Shown here piece by piece: positions 26,501 through 41,500 of a stretch of 64,000 nt of DNA (position 1 is the stretch's first letter; each line of letters opens with the position of its first letter). The DNA is taken from contig OY294051.1 of the NCBI GenBank assembly GCA_958510825.1, forward strand, positions 31,561,667-31,625,666, in the 5' to 3' direction. A program made the position numbers and the translations under genes. Below the pieces are notes generated by a model. It did no database searches, was not told where the DNA came from, and saw only the letters and a list, made by a program, of their open reading frames with translations. The DNA comes from Brachypterus glaber (taxonomy: Eukaryota; Arthropoda; Insecta; Coleoptera; Kateretidae).

Positions 26501-29500
26501 TTTTGATGAAATCTGAATGTACACGGTTAAATTTCATGACCTCAGACTTCTTTTTACTTTTATTTTTTTTCTGAATTTTTTAACTAAAAATGAAAACACG
26601 CTAATATGATAATAATTTAAAAGTTAAACGTGTTTGTTTTTTATATGCAGGTTTAAAGGTATTCAATAAAAGGGAGCAGAGCGCCCACATAAAATGGGTA
26701 TTATTTAAATGACCGGCATGAAAAATACATTTATGCAGGGAAAGGAAAAAAGTTTAAAAACTTTTTGTGCGTTTTCCAAATTCCAAGAATGGCATGCTTA
26801 GATATATATTTAGAGGAACTGCAGTTAAGTACTATGTATTATTAACAGTCTAATATGTTATAAAATACCTCAAAAAAGGTCACAAAACGACTATAAACTA
26901 TTAAATAAATAAATAAATAAATAAAGGGGCTCTAACAAAGGGTGTTTTTTTGTCTTACCTATTTTTAATTTAATTTCTGAAGGTTGGGGATGTACTTTGA
27001 CTCCGCTATGTGATAATAAAATATTTTGAGGTTTTAAGTCTCTATGCACTATGCCTTTTGCGTATAAAGCTTTCATAGCTCCAGCTGAAAATAACAACAA
27101 AAATTATACATAGTTATTCAAATAAAAAATAGCATGTTATTTTGGATTACTTATATTTTTTCTTACCTAATTGCACTAAAAATAATCGTATTGTGTCCTC
27201 ACTGAGTGTCCCCTTAGCTGAAATTAATAAAAAAAACAAATTTTTCAAAAGCGTAGGTATTTTTTATTATTTTAAAAATTGTTTAAAATTAGTAATATTT
27301 AAAATGTTTTGTATTATTTTTTACCTGCCAAATAATCTGCCAAATCTCCGCCATTGCAATACTGAAAAAATATTAAAAAATAGTATAAAAAATCAGTTAG
27401 GCGTATAAGTCTTTATTAATTAATATATATTTATTTAAACATCATTATTATAGAAAAACATGGAAAAAAGTGGAATTAAAAAATATGTGTTACTTTTGTA
27501 TAAAAAGTAAAAATGTATATGTGACCTGGTCTATGAAAAGGGGGCTTAGGTGTCAAAAAATAATTTTCCACGATTTTACCGGTTTGAGACGCTCTTACAG
27601 CTTTTTTTTTTGAAATTTTGTTTTCATACGTAAGGCCCCTTTTCATGGACCAGGTCACATATAGGTTCATTCGCATCAGTATTAATATATTTCATATTTT
27701 ATACATTAAATTAAATCATTTAAATTTAATGTATGAATCGTTTTAAGTAAATACATTTTACAAACTTAAATTTTAATAACTATTTAAAATAAACATGATA
27801 AATGTTCATTTATAATAGTTCTAAGTAATTAAATTTTTTTAGGTTTTAGTTTATTTACAGATACAGATTAGATTTGTTTTAATATTGTACGTAACATATT
27901 TTTTTAGTCCACGATAGTCTGTTATCTATTAGAAAACCAAGATATTTAGTGGCTATATAATTTCTTTTATGTTTTGTTGTCATTGTTGGCTAAAACGATT
28001 TTAAAGTAGCAAATAAAGTAGGCACCGGACTTACTTTTACCGCAAAGATCATTACCGCGCAGTCCATTGCCGCGAACGGTCTTTACCGCGTTTGACTTTT
28101 ACAACGAATATTGTATACCGCGCCATTTCTTACATTTTATTTTTAATTTTATGTATGGGTTTTTCGCGATATCGCAGTTTGTTTTAGGTTTTCAAACAAA
28201 ACCTGAGTGCGAATATTTAATTTGTATTTTTAATACAGTGGAACATTTACTAAATGTACCCACATTTCTGTTTTTGTTTTTTTTATGTGTGTATTTTTTT
28301 TTCTAAATTTATATCGTTTAATTTTTATTAATTGGTTTAGTACTAATCGTTATGTCAATTGAAATTATGAAAAGTGCTAGAGGCAAAGATCTCGCTGTAC
28401 ATAAAAATTTTATATATAAAATTTAATATTTTTTTCTGTAAAAAAATAAAAATAATTATGCGCGGTAATGGTTTTCGCGGTAAAATTTATGCGGATTATT
28501 GGCGCGTTTTGGCTACCCACGGCAGTAATGTTTTGGTATGAGCATGGACTTTTTGAAAGTTTATGAAACAAAATATAGTTCATTTTTAAAATCTGCATAC
28601 TCAAAAGTAGTAAAACACGTTTTTAGGTGGCGCATAAACATTCTAATAATTTAGAGGACTTGAGACCCTTGCTAGATCCGAAATTTCTAGAGGAAAATGC
28701 CAAAAAAATGGTAAACCAGACAAAACGAGCTAAAAAGAGGGTGTAATTTCCTCCAACGCAAATATGTTAGTTTATTTAGTAGTTTTTTGCAAAAATAAGT
28801 GACGAGAAATAACAGAAATGATCTTATTTTACGGGTCTGTGATAGTGAAATTCCACGATCAATAATGATATTACCATTTATATATTATACATAATTATTT
28901 CTTTAACCTACCGCATTTGATCTTATCAGTCAAAATATATACTTAAAAAAATTCTACTAAAACAATGTCTCATCATAATCCCCAGATAAAACAAATATTT
29001 CCAAAATTACTAATACATATCTGTTTAAAAAAAGATAGATGATACCATGAATACTTTAATTTCCCCACCCTACAGGATGATTTTAAAATAAGGCACGCAC
29101 CTTTTAATTAATTAATTCTATAACCCTATATTGCATAGTGTTACCTTCAAGTAACGCCGGATTTAGAGCCTTGTAAAATTTAAACTAATCAAAAATTAAA
29201 TAATTTTTTTGCATAGACTTGATTAAGTGTATATTTTTGAGTTAATTAATGATAAAAAAATACTTGGGCATTTTGAATGCCTTACAAACATTGTTTTATA
29301 AAGCCATGTTGTGGCTAACCTCTAACTCAGCAAATAAAGTGGATCACTAAAAAAAATAATTTTTTCACTATATTCTCAAGACCGATAGCCCCTTTGGAAT
29401 GGTTTTTCTTTTACCTAAAGGCATGCATGCATGCATGCATGGTATTTGGGCTTTATTTTGCAACGATGAAGATTTTAAAAAATAATTATTTATACAGGGT

Positions 29501-32500
29501 GCACCGAAATAAGCGCGAGTATGTTTTCTTAGGTAAAGTTGTTGCATGTCCCCCCCACGTATGTCCCGTTTTTGCAAAAATTATTTTTTAAATTTGTTTT
29601 TTTATGTTTACTATTACTAGGGTTAAAAAATATGAAAAAAAAGTTTTTATAAACGTATGCCCATATCCGAATCGTAAGGGAGCTACGGCGATTTTTATTG
29701 AATAACTCGAGAATCCTTTGTGATATGTACCAACTAGGTTTTGCATGTGCTCTCTCTTTAATAAGGCCTATTAGCCAGTGCTATTTGCATTTAACCAGGG
29801 GCGTCCAAACGGGGGGCCCTCATCACTTTTTGCTGCTTAACTTTTTTTGTGGGTTCATTATTAAAATAGTATTCTTCAGGTAAAACTACATAAAAAGGTA
29901 CCTTTTGTTGTAATCCTATAGGATTAACCGTTTTCGAGAAAAATACAATTAAAGGCAAAATTACACGTTTCGAGAAGAAAAAAATGAACACTAAAATGTA
30001 AAAACCAAAACAGTGTAGGAATGTAGCCATTTCAAAATCATCCTGTGTAGTAAATGTCTTACAGAAACGTAAGTGTGTTTCATTAAGGGGTCGTGCACAA
30101 ATAACGTAAGATTTTTAAGAGGATGAGGTTATAAAAAAATTTAACAGGGCCCTGCAGGGGTTCTTGGAAAATCTTTTTTGGTAAAATTTTTCCTTATATC
30201 TGAAACATATTTTTAAAATTAACATATTTTTTAAGGTGCACTATTATTATACTATTCACAGCGCCTGCGCTAGAATAGTATTATACGGTAGTTTGGAATT
30301 TTCCAAAATTTTCAAAAATCGTCCTAGAAAAAAAATTCTTGTATAGAAATTTGTGTCATGAAAAAATATTTATTTTCTTTTTTTTTTGCCCGTCCGTCCG
30401 TCCGATGTGACGTTTTCTGTGGACACGATAATAGTCCGATCGAATTGATATTTTCAGGAAAAATCGAAAAAAACCGAAAGAAAATTTCAGGAAAAAATAC
30501 TTTTATTATAAGGATCAATTCTACCAATTTTCAAAGTAATCCCCACAAAAACAAAACGTTATAGGGGGTTAAACTTTTTTTACAAATAAAAAAATCGTTT
30601 TTTGCAAAAAGAAAATTAAAAATATTTGTTGAAGTTTTTTTAAATTTTTATTTGAATTTTTTTAAGTGGGTAAATGCAATATGCCATTTACTTTGTATAT
30701 AGTACCTATATAATGGAATGCGTAGCATTCTTCACGGCTTGTTTAATACTACAATACCAATGAGGCTTTTGTTACTTTTTAAAATAAAGTAAAATGTGAA
30801 GTAAGATTATGGAGGAGAGGGGTATAAGAAAAAACCTTAAATTTTAAGCATAAGTTTTTTACCCAAATTTCTCGTATTGTATTGTTTTGGTAAATATTAG
30901 GGTCAAATTATTTTTTTGTAAATTCATTTTTTAATTTTTTTAACGTACCTACTTTAGGGGAAAGTATTGTTTTGTACGCAACAATTTTGTTTATTTAAAT
31001 TATAGTTGATAGTATATTATAGCAAGGATAATTTGAGTTAATTTAACGTAAGATTGAAAACAATGCATTTTTAATTATTTAGTAATGTCATTTTAATTGA
31101 TATATTAACGTATATCAAGTAAAAATCTTATTCACCAAAACGAAAATTAGAAAAACAAACAAAAATACTGTTTACCTTGCATTGGGCAAATAAATATATC
31201 GAAAATATCGTAGCAAAACAATCCAAGTACCAATTTTCAAAAATACTAAAATCTTAATAATAAAACAAGTTTTATTTTCAAGAAAATTAATTAATAATTA
31301 TGACAGAATTTTTGCTAGTCAGTCTAAATATGATATCTCATTGTTTAAAATACGAATATCTTTAAACTGAATGCATGTAAACTTAAAACAAACAAGGTTT
31401 GTCAAATAAACTGATTTTTTATTAGTTGGCGTTTATACCGTTTTTGTTGCATAATACCAATATGACACCTTATCTTATCACGAAAGAGAGTCATCGTCTA
31501 TCTCTGTCAATAGCAAAAATCGTAGGTAGGATTTATTCAGGTAACACGCCTTTAGTTGTGCACATCATTTTTACTTTTATTTCGATTAGTATATATTTTT
31601 TTAAGTTTTAAAGAAATGGTGTCCTTTGATTTAGTATTTGGATTTTTACTTTTATTTAATTTTAGGTGAGTTAGTTTTTTAAAATTAATAACCAGTGTGT
31701 TTTATTCAACGAACTAATAACTCTTCTCTCTAGAATAGGCATTTCATTTGTAAAAACTGACAAAAACGTAGCCAACATATACATTTGTCTGTCTTACTCG
31801 CACAGCTTTGTTCTAACAGAGACAACAATAACTGTTACTGGTAATTGTTATTGTTTAGGCCTGAATATACCTACTATTTGTTTACAAACGAACCGAGATG
31901 TTGGCGATACTTTATATTAATGGTATGCGTATTCTAGAGAGAAGAGTTGTTAGTTCGTTGGTTTTATTATTTATTTCTATAATAAACAGGGCCGTATTAT
32001 AGGGTTACTCTGTTCTGGAGAACCGGCGTCAGATGGTGTGACTAATAATAACTTTTTCATTGTTAATCTGCCCTTATTATGCCTAATTCCACTCTGATAA
32101 AAAGGATTTATTTGGATATGGTCAATTAAATTATTTGGTTGCGAGTAACAAATTTTATTTGAGTCAAATAAGTATTTAGTTCATGTAAAAAAATATTTTA
32201 ATTTCAAAATGATTTATTAATGGGAACAAAATAGTTTATTTGACAGAAATAAAATTTATTTATCACAACCAAATAATTCAATTGGCCATATCTAACCAAA
32301 TATTTAGTTGACACAAATAAACTGTTTTATCAGTGCATAATTATTTAATTTCATTAAGACCTAAAATTACAAATCTTTTTTTTTTTGCTTATTAATAGTC
32401 TTAGTTTTTTATAATTTGTGGATCCACGGAGAACTGTCAAACAAAATTGTAAAACAAACCCGTATGTCGGTCTGTCTGTCTGTTCACAGCTTTTTTAGAC

Positions 32501-35500
32501 ACGATATCTTTCCCAAAGGAATCAAATTGTTATCAGAGCTTGTTTCAACGAACTAATTACTCTTCTCTCTAGAATACGCATACCGTTAATATAAACTATC
32601 GCCAACATCTCGGTTCGTTTGTAAACAAATAGTAGGTATATTCAGGCCTGAACAATAACAGTTACCAGTAACTGTTATTGTTGTCTCTGTTAGAACAAAC
32701 CTGTGCGAGTAAGACAGACAAATGTATATGTTGGCTACGTTTTTGTCAGTTTTTACAAATGAAATGACTATTCTAGAGAGAAGAGTTATTAGTTCGTTGG
32801 CTTGTTTATATTAATATTATAGTATTGTATATGGATAATATAGGGTCCATAAGGGGGTTTTGTGAGGATTGTGTTTCAACTTAATTTTAGTTTTTTTTTT
32901 GTATTTTTCTGAAAAAATGTTTTTGGAAGTATTTAGGGGTTGCGACAAAAGGGAAACTGCTGAAAAAACGCATTTTAATTTATTTGGAATTTGACCAAAA
33001 TTAGGGACCCTACATGAAATGACTTTTAATGTCACCGTATTCAGGGACCCTAAAAAAATCAGTTATTTTCTTCCAATGAAAAACTTAAGCTACGGCCTTT
33101 TAAATGAATTCTAGGAAACGTATACTAATATTACTATAATAGGATCCTATGGGACTGCTCAACAATTATGTCACCGCTTTAGTCAGCCGAGGGACAAACA
33201 GTGACACTGGGGGAGGGGTATCAAGTAAAAAGTTTATTCACTTTTATGGCTTTATATTTTGTTGCATTTATTTACTTTAAGTTTGTGTAATTTTAAACAT
33301 CAACCCCACTTTACATTATTGGAACATATTGAGAATAAACGGACACTTTTTATCTGATATGTAGATTATTATGTTTGTATAACATTTTCCTCGTATACAT
33401 ATTACTTTCTATTAATGATATTTTTATTATTAATATTATCATACAGAGCGGTCCAAAAGTCACCCCCCCCCCTCCTTAACTTTTGAACGAGTTTAGATAT
33501 CGACTTCAAATTTAGAACTCTTAAATAAGACAACTTAAACTATCTTTAAGCATAAATTTGATACTTTTAGCTCTTAAAATGTAGGCAGGGGGGCATGGGG
33601 CGACATTTTTTTAAATGGAAAGGTGGGTCGTGTGATACATCATTTTAAAGCTTATAAAATTCTCCATTTAACAGTATATTTTTTATTATTTTTTAAAATT
33701 TTTTTTTGGGTTTAAAATAGGGTTGAAAATGGGTATTTTTGTCAAAATTTCTCTAAAAAATCCAACAATTTTTTAAAAATGCCTAATTTCATAATGAAAA
33801 AAAGTAAATTATACTTTTCAACTAATTTTAATTCACATAAATAAAAATTTCAAAAAAAAAAAACTTAAAAATTTATTTTTTTAGCACAAAAAAACTGAAA
33901 AATCAAAACCTTAAAAAAAATGTTTAAAAAATTTAAAAATGTATGGTTATATAGATAATTTTAAAGGTTTTAAAATGATGTATCACACGACCCCCCTTTC
34001 CATTTAAAAAAATTGCCCCCCTGCCCACATTTTAAGAGATAAAAGTATCAAATATATGCTTAAAGATAGTTTAAGTTGTCTTATTTAAGAGTTCTAAATT
34101 TGAAATCGATATCTCAACTCGTTCAAAAGTTAAGAGGAGGGGGGTGACTTTTGGACCGCACTGTATAATTCCACATAGTTTACCAATTATCGATAAAATT
34201 AAAAAAAAATACAGGATGGTCGAAGTTGAAATAATATTCACGGATCATAAAAGATTAAGTTTATAGAAAATAAAGATAAGTGAAAGTTATTTTTTTCACT
34301 ACTAGCTTTAGAACATACCATTATTTATCATGTTTTCAGACTGTGAAATCAATTTTCTTCACCTATATCAATAATAATATTTTCTCTTCAAGTAGGAGTA
34401 AATTTTATATACAATTGCTTTCTGTCACTTTAGATGTTTCAGTTCTTTGTGCAATTTTTACTAATTAACCCCAAGAAAATAGCTTTAAATAACTTTCTAT
34501 TTATTAAATATAATTAATTATAATTATTACCAATTAATACAATCAATAATTAGCTAAATATTATGAAAAAAAAATAAATAAAAAAAACTAAATTTTTAAA
34601 CGTCAGTTCAAAGGGTTTATTTGAGCAAATGTCATCAAGGCTACTTTTTCTGAAAATTTCATTTCTGTTAATAATTTATTTTATTATTTGAATAAAAATA
34701 GTTAAATAGTGCTAGTAGTGAAAAAACTAATATATAAACCACGGTAGAGAAAACTATTATAGCCTAGAACTCTTAAATCCCTCGCTGCTACGCAGCTCGG
34801 GATTTAATACGCTCGGCTATAAAAAATGTCTTTTCTACCTTGGTAAATAATTACTATTAGACCATATTTAGTATTAGATTCTGTGGTGCGTTTTTTTAGA
34901 AATTTTACTTTTTTTTGTTTTCCCCTTTGTAGGAAAATCTACACGAAAAAAATATTTTGGCAATAAAAAATGATCTGGTTAAGTAGTTAAATACGGACCA
35001 ACCATTTTTTTGTGGCTGCAACCATAAATCTATTTTTCTGGTGAAGGCAACTAGATTGTTTTTCCGTTAGTAAAGTATTTTTAGTAAACTTTTCACTACA
35101 AAAGCCTTTATACACTATAATAGTGTATGAAAGCACCAAAAAGAGTTACTAGATTTGGCCATAATAGAGAAAACAACAAAAAACAAGCCGTGAAGATATG
35201 TAATACTACGCATTCCATTATATGCATTTTCCCAAAACAAAACTTTTCAAAATAAAAAATTAAAAAAAAACATTTTTTTTAATATTATCAAAAAAAAAAT
35301 TAACAATTAAAAAAAAACTTTTTTTTAAATTTTCAAATTTTTCGTTTTAAAACGAATTAATTTTAAAAACAATAGAAATCTTCCTTTCATAGACCATAAT
35401 TTTTCCTGAAAATTTCAATTAGGTCAGACGGAGAGACGGAAATTTTTAAAGAGTTGCTTATTTTTTCATTAGGCACCTTTGTATCCAAGAATGTTTGTAG

Positions 35501-38500
35501 AGTAAGGTACTGGTTTTTTATATTTTTAAAAATTTAACCCATGAACGTAGAATAATAATCTCTCGTCTCCAAATTTCAATTAATTTTTTTTTTATAACTC
35601 GACAAAATTCGACTATATATACATAATAATTACTACGTAATATACTTATAATTTTCCCTAAACGTGCCAATATTGATATTTAAAATTGACGAAAAAACTA
35701 TATTAAAATTTATAAGGCTTAGCATGTGATTTATTTTTAATTTTATATTATTCGTGTAATATTTAATAGAAAAGAAAATAGATATCATAAAAGCAAAAGA
35801 CGAGATAAATATGTTTAATTTATGATAGATAATACTAATTATTACAACAGCTTCGCTGCTAAGTCAAAAAGCGGTAGCTGCCAATAACACAGCTCCACAA
35901 AAAGTTTTTTAATCACTAAATCTAAGGCTGGCCGCAGAATTAAGATATCAAGTCTGGTTTTCGAGAAATCACAAAAAATTGCATTTTCGGCGTATTGAAC
36001 TAATTTCTCTCGAACACCTGAAGTTTTGGAAAAATTCTGCGCTCGATCGAATTCGAATTCAGCGCCACAAAATCTATGGGAAACAATGTATCACATCCCT
36101 GATTTTTTTTTGTGAAGCTCTGTATTACGCCGAAAATTGCAAAAGACTCATTTACATATTTATGTAGAAACACATATTGTTACTGTAAAATTTGAATATT
36201 ATACGTGTGATTTTCCAGTTTAACAGTTTTGTTTTGCTTTCCCATTTTGAAAATTTTCAAAATTTCAAGTATTCGTGCAAAATTTTCAAAAATTTGTTTT
36301 GTGTATTTTTGCTTTTTATGACGTTTTATGTCGATATATCAATTTCGAGCAAAAAAAAAATTGTCGCTCGGTCGGTCGGTCAATCGGTCTGTCCGGGAAA
36401 TCTTGTGGGCACGATAACTAAGAACGCTTTAAGCTAGAGACTTGAAATCTGACATACAGGTATGTTACCAAAAGTTCTCGCTCGGGATTGTTTTTGGTAA
36501 ACATTGGGGTGCGCAAGGGGAAAAATACATTTTTTCAGAAAAATTTGAAAATTGCTAAATATGGGGTTTTGAGGTTGCTAAAATTGAATCTGATAATTTT
36601 TTTTAACTCCACCCCCATGGAGGTCGGGGGGTAAATATTTTTAAATATTTTCAATATTTTCGTGAAGATTGGTATATAGGGGTTTTTGTGGTCGACGAAT
36701 ATAAATCTGATATTTTTTTCCTAGTTTCACCCCTGAGGGGTGGGGGGTAGTTTTCGTGAAAACTGGTGTATTGGGGTTTTTGAGGTTGCTGAAAGTGAAT
36801 CTGATAATAAAAATATTCTAAATCCACCCCCCGTGGGGTGAGGGGTAGTTTTCGTAAAAATTGGTTCATTGGGGTTTTTGAGGTTGTTGAAAGGGAATCT
36901 GATTATAAAAAAATTCTAACTTCACCCCCAAAGGGGCAGAGGGTAGTTTTCGTGAAAATTGGTATACTAAGGTTTTTATGGTTGCTGAAAGTGAATCTGA
37001 TAATAAAAAATCCATTTTACGCGCGGAGGTGTAAAATGGGAAAGCTCTTTTACTGGGCAGTGTATTTTTTTTAATTACCTAAATTTTATGTAATATTAAT
37101 TTATATGTAAATCATCAATTTTACCATATAATAAAAATAAAATTAAATAAAAAATTAAATAAAATGAAACTGATTTAAACCCACTTTTTTACAGTGTACC
37201 GCTATTTTCTTTATTGTGGCAGAGTAGATATAAGTAAAATGCACTTTAAAAGTGTACGTGCACATGATTTATAATATTAACCTACTTCCTATGAAAGTAG
37301 CATAGCTTATCAATTGATAAATTTTAAATATAGCGCCATCTCATCGTATTTATAACTAGTTTTACGCGGTAGTAGATATTTACTTAAAATATTAAAGATA
37401 TAACTTTTCAGGCCGTAACTGAGGGGGTAATAGGGGGTGGCATGATTTTGAGCACCCCCTGGCGAAATAGGCTCTAAGCACCCCCACAGGGGGTGCTCAA
37501 GTCCAGTTGGTAAAATTGAGTAGCAGATTTCGTAAAATGTATGTTGGAAAAATTGAGGGGTAAAGGGAAACTTGTCAGTAAATTGTTTACTTGGGAAAAT
37601 TGGAAAGGTTGGGAATTTTTCAGAGGTGTGGACCTTTTTTTGTAGTCATCAAGATTTTATGGTAGGGGTATACTATAGTAAAGCTTTTTTTGAGTTGGGA
37701 ATTTTTCAGAGGTGAGGACCTTTTTTTTTAGTCAGAAAAATTTCACTGTCAGGGGAAATGCTGTTTTTTGATTTTGATTTACCAAAACATACGATTTAAC
37801 CCTCACCCTCAAATTATATGGATAATTTGCACTACTTAAACTACCACCTTGTTAAATATTTTATGAAATAGTCGATCAAAATAACCTTCGTGAAAATTAA
37901 ATTATTAAAAAATTTTGTTACGGCATATCAAAACAAAATTGTCAATAATTAAACTTGCACTAAGGGTATTACTGCTGATAATTTTTGAAAATAGTCACTA
38001 TGGAAAAAGTTAAGTGTATAACTTGGAAGATAATTGAAAATTGCAATCAAATCAAATAATGTTATCAAAATTATGTATAGAAAGGTAAATAAATATTTTG
38101 AAGTTCTCAGAATGAGTTTGTATGTTTTTACAAGTATTGATAATGCATTTACCAGTGATTCACTATAACAATATTATTATATTATTCACAGAGCCTGCGC
38201 TAGAATAACATTATACGATAGATTCGAATTTTCAAAAATCGTCTTNNNNNNNNNNNNNNNNNNNNNNNNNNNNNNNNNNNNNNNNNNNNNNNNNNNNNNN
38301 NNNNNNNNNNNNNNNNNNNNNNNNNNNNNNNNNNNNNNNNNNNNNNNNNNNNNNNNNNNNNNNNNNNNNNNNNNNNNNNNNNNNNNNNNNNNNNNNNNNN
38401 NNNNNNNNNNNNNNNNNNNNNNNNNNNNNNNNNNNNNNNNNNNNNCTTCGGTTTGATCGCTGTTAAACTGCTACTAAAGTGAGTCCTAAAATTCCATTTT

Positions 38501-41500
38501 TTTAGCAGAACCTCCTGAGATAAAAAAGTTACCAGAAGAAGTAGAAGCAGGCGCTGATAAAAAGTTGGAAGCCAGTGAAAAACCTGTAACCGAACCATCA
38601 AAATTAGAGAACTCTGAGAAACCTGTAAACGAACCACCAGAAATACCTGCAGAATCAATAATACTAACCGAAAAATCATTAAAAATCGTTGATAACAGAA
38701 TAGAAGCACCAGAAGAACATGTTAACCAAACGGACATCATTAACTCTACCAAAAAAGAAAAACCTGTCGAAGCTATAGAAAGTACAACCAATCCGGTTGC
38801 AGATGTAAAAATCGAGGTTACAACTCCAATAGCAATTACAGAAACCTCACCAGAAACAATAAAAGAAGTAGAATCAAAAAGTCCAACAGAAGTTACAACA
38901 GAAAAAACAAAAGAAGTAAAACCAGAAAGACCAACCGAAGTTACATCAGAAAAAGGAGTTATACCAAAGGTTTTAAAAGAGGTTACACCAGAACCTCGAA
39001 AAGAAGTCACACCAGAACCTCAAACAGAAGTTACGCCAGAGTCTCCAAAAAATATTACATTAGTATCAGAAAACCCTAAGCCAGAGTTAATACCAATAAA
39101 AGAAACAAAAATTAAACCTTCAGTTTTTAGCGGTCCTGCACCAGAATTTCGTAGACCGAACCCGAATTCAGAAAACGTGAATGACTTTCAAAGTAATATT
39201 GGTCTACAACTAAATCCAAAAAAAGAAGATTCTAATTTGGAGTTAACCAATGGAGAAATGGAGGGCAAAAAAAGCGAAAACTCGAAAGGTAAGAGTTTAG
39301 TATTACAACACCGTGAAAAATCGGACAAATATACTAGGTATTTGACATTAATCTATTACCTGCGATTAAATTTTTACTAATTTAGTTTATTTTATACTCG
39401 TTCTCAGACCTGTTGACATGATATTGGACTTTTCATCACCCCACCCATCTTGAAAAGTTCTATATATTTCACTGATCCTTTTTTTTAGTAATTAACTTTT
39501 TCTAGAGAAAAAAAATTGTATTTTAGGCTAAAAAAAGCTGTAATTTCGCTACGGCCCTGATTTTAATAAAGCTAATAAATATATAACAACCCCAAATATA
39601 TGACTATGAAATTATTAACACAATTATTAAACATTAATAAATTGTATATTCATGGTAAATAGATTAAACTTATGGTCTATTCGTGACAATTAAAAATAAG
39701 TATTTAATAGAATGTATTTACCACAAAAAGAGAGGTTATTACTTGATTTTGTCCGAAATATTTAAGGAAAACAGATTGTATATTAAAGGTAATTCATCAA
39801 ATTTACTACCACAATTAAATTGCCAATGCTCAAGCCAATTAAAAAAATATATATTAAGAATAGTTTATTTAACACCAAGATACTGTTTATTTCTGGAGAT
39901 TAAACTGTTCTTTTCTGCCCTTTTCTACTGTAATATACCTACCTTTTAATTGTGATAATTAATATTTTATTTGCCTCAAATATATTTTTCTCGATGGAAT
40001 AGTATTTTCAAAGTTTTTAGAGTTTTTAATTGAGAACTATTTGGGTTAGGAACTTTAAATTTTAAATCATAGTAGGCTATGTTGTAAAAATTTTTTTTTA
40101 CTAGGTAAGCTGTGTTCTAAATCTGAAGTAGTTTTTTAATCATCGTACTTTCAAAATTCGGGAGGCAGTGGTGAATAGTTTTTAAATGTTTACAATAATT
40201 TTGTAGGTTTTGTGACAACTTAAAATCAAACTCCAACTCCGGGGGCTACGCAAAAAAACTTATATCGTGAGCTTTTTACGTTCTAGTACCTTTTCATAAC
40301 TGCATTTTCTTTAATTTTTAGATCCTGAAGCCAACGAATCGGCAAGAACCATAAACCAAGCCAGCAGCAAAGATACCACAATTCTAATCTGCTTATTTGC
40401 CGCGGTCGTAGTCATCGGCGGCACCGCTTTCGGTTACAACCACATTAAAAAACGTCGCGCTAGCCGAGGTGCCCCTCCGAACCCGGAAAACGGAAACGTT
40501 GTCAAGAGAAGTCTGCAAAATCTTACAGGAAGACCTGTTCCGGAAAATCCGGGACAGGAAATGAAACCTTTGATCAACGGAAGAGAAGTTAAAGACGTGG
40601 AATACAGGGAAATCGCTGAGGAAAATGACGAGATGCCTTCTTCTAGTGATAAATTAAAGGCAAAAGAATAGAAAGTTACTAAAAATAACTAGAGACTTTA
40701 TTGTAGCAAACAAATGTTACCTTTTAGTAAAAGTAACAGTGGTATAAAGCTTTTACCACTTTTGCAGAAACAAAGAATTACACATCAATATATTTTCAAT
40801 TAACTTAAGTTAGGGTCACTTGATCTTGGCTTTTTGTATTTCTGATCAATTTTTGCTTTGGTTTGGTGATGAAAAGAGAAAAGCTAATTTATTTTGTTCA
40901 GTGATAAGTACTTAAAATTAAAGAATGTTTTGCTATGTTTTAAAAAAGAGTAAAAAAAATAAGTTCTAAGGGGACATCCATAAAGTATGTCACGCCTATG
41001 GGGGGTCCAGGCGTCTAGAGCAGTGTGATGTCCCAAAAAAAAATATTTATAATGTGATATATCGGAACCTGTAGTGTACCATTTGTATTTTTTAAAGCTT
41101 TTGTTTACTTTTTACTATTTATAAATTTATACTTAAAGGCCCTGTTATTTAAAATGTAATAAAAATATGTTAAGTAGGTATAAAATAGTTTTTTTTAGGT
41201 GACGTTGCATAGAGGGGGCAGTACTGGTGTGACACTTTGTGGCTCAAAAATAGCCAGAAAAAGCGTGACATACTTTATGAACGTCCTTAGGGTTTCCAGT
41301 CCCGAAATTCGGCATCCCGAAATATCGGGATATCCTGAAGGATTTTAAATTCCGAAATCTGGAAAATCCCGATTTTTTTTTAACGAATTTATTAAAATTA
41401 ATTTATTAATTAAAATTAAATGTTTAATTGTGATTTGCGCGTATTATTTTATGTTTACGATAGCGAATAGGCACCCCTGGAGACACCAGGTTGGGGTCAT

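Noticed and set aside
29421..29442. Alternating GCATGCATGC tract as a regulatory site
   Set aside because: It is a short simple repeat inside a dispersed repeat, with nothing else to support a regulatory function.
38200..38709. Open frame of 169 codons running through the N gap
   Set aside because: It is held open by unknown bases and overlaps the plus-strand exon.
38486..39010. Minus-strand open frame of 174 codons across the E/P/T-rich exon
   Set aside because: It is the antisense shadow of the plus-strand stalk exon; Ser/Val/Thr-rich text arises from the complementary repeats. The plus strand has splice sites and a matching downstream membrane exon.
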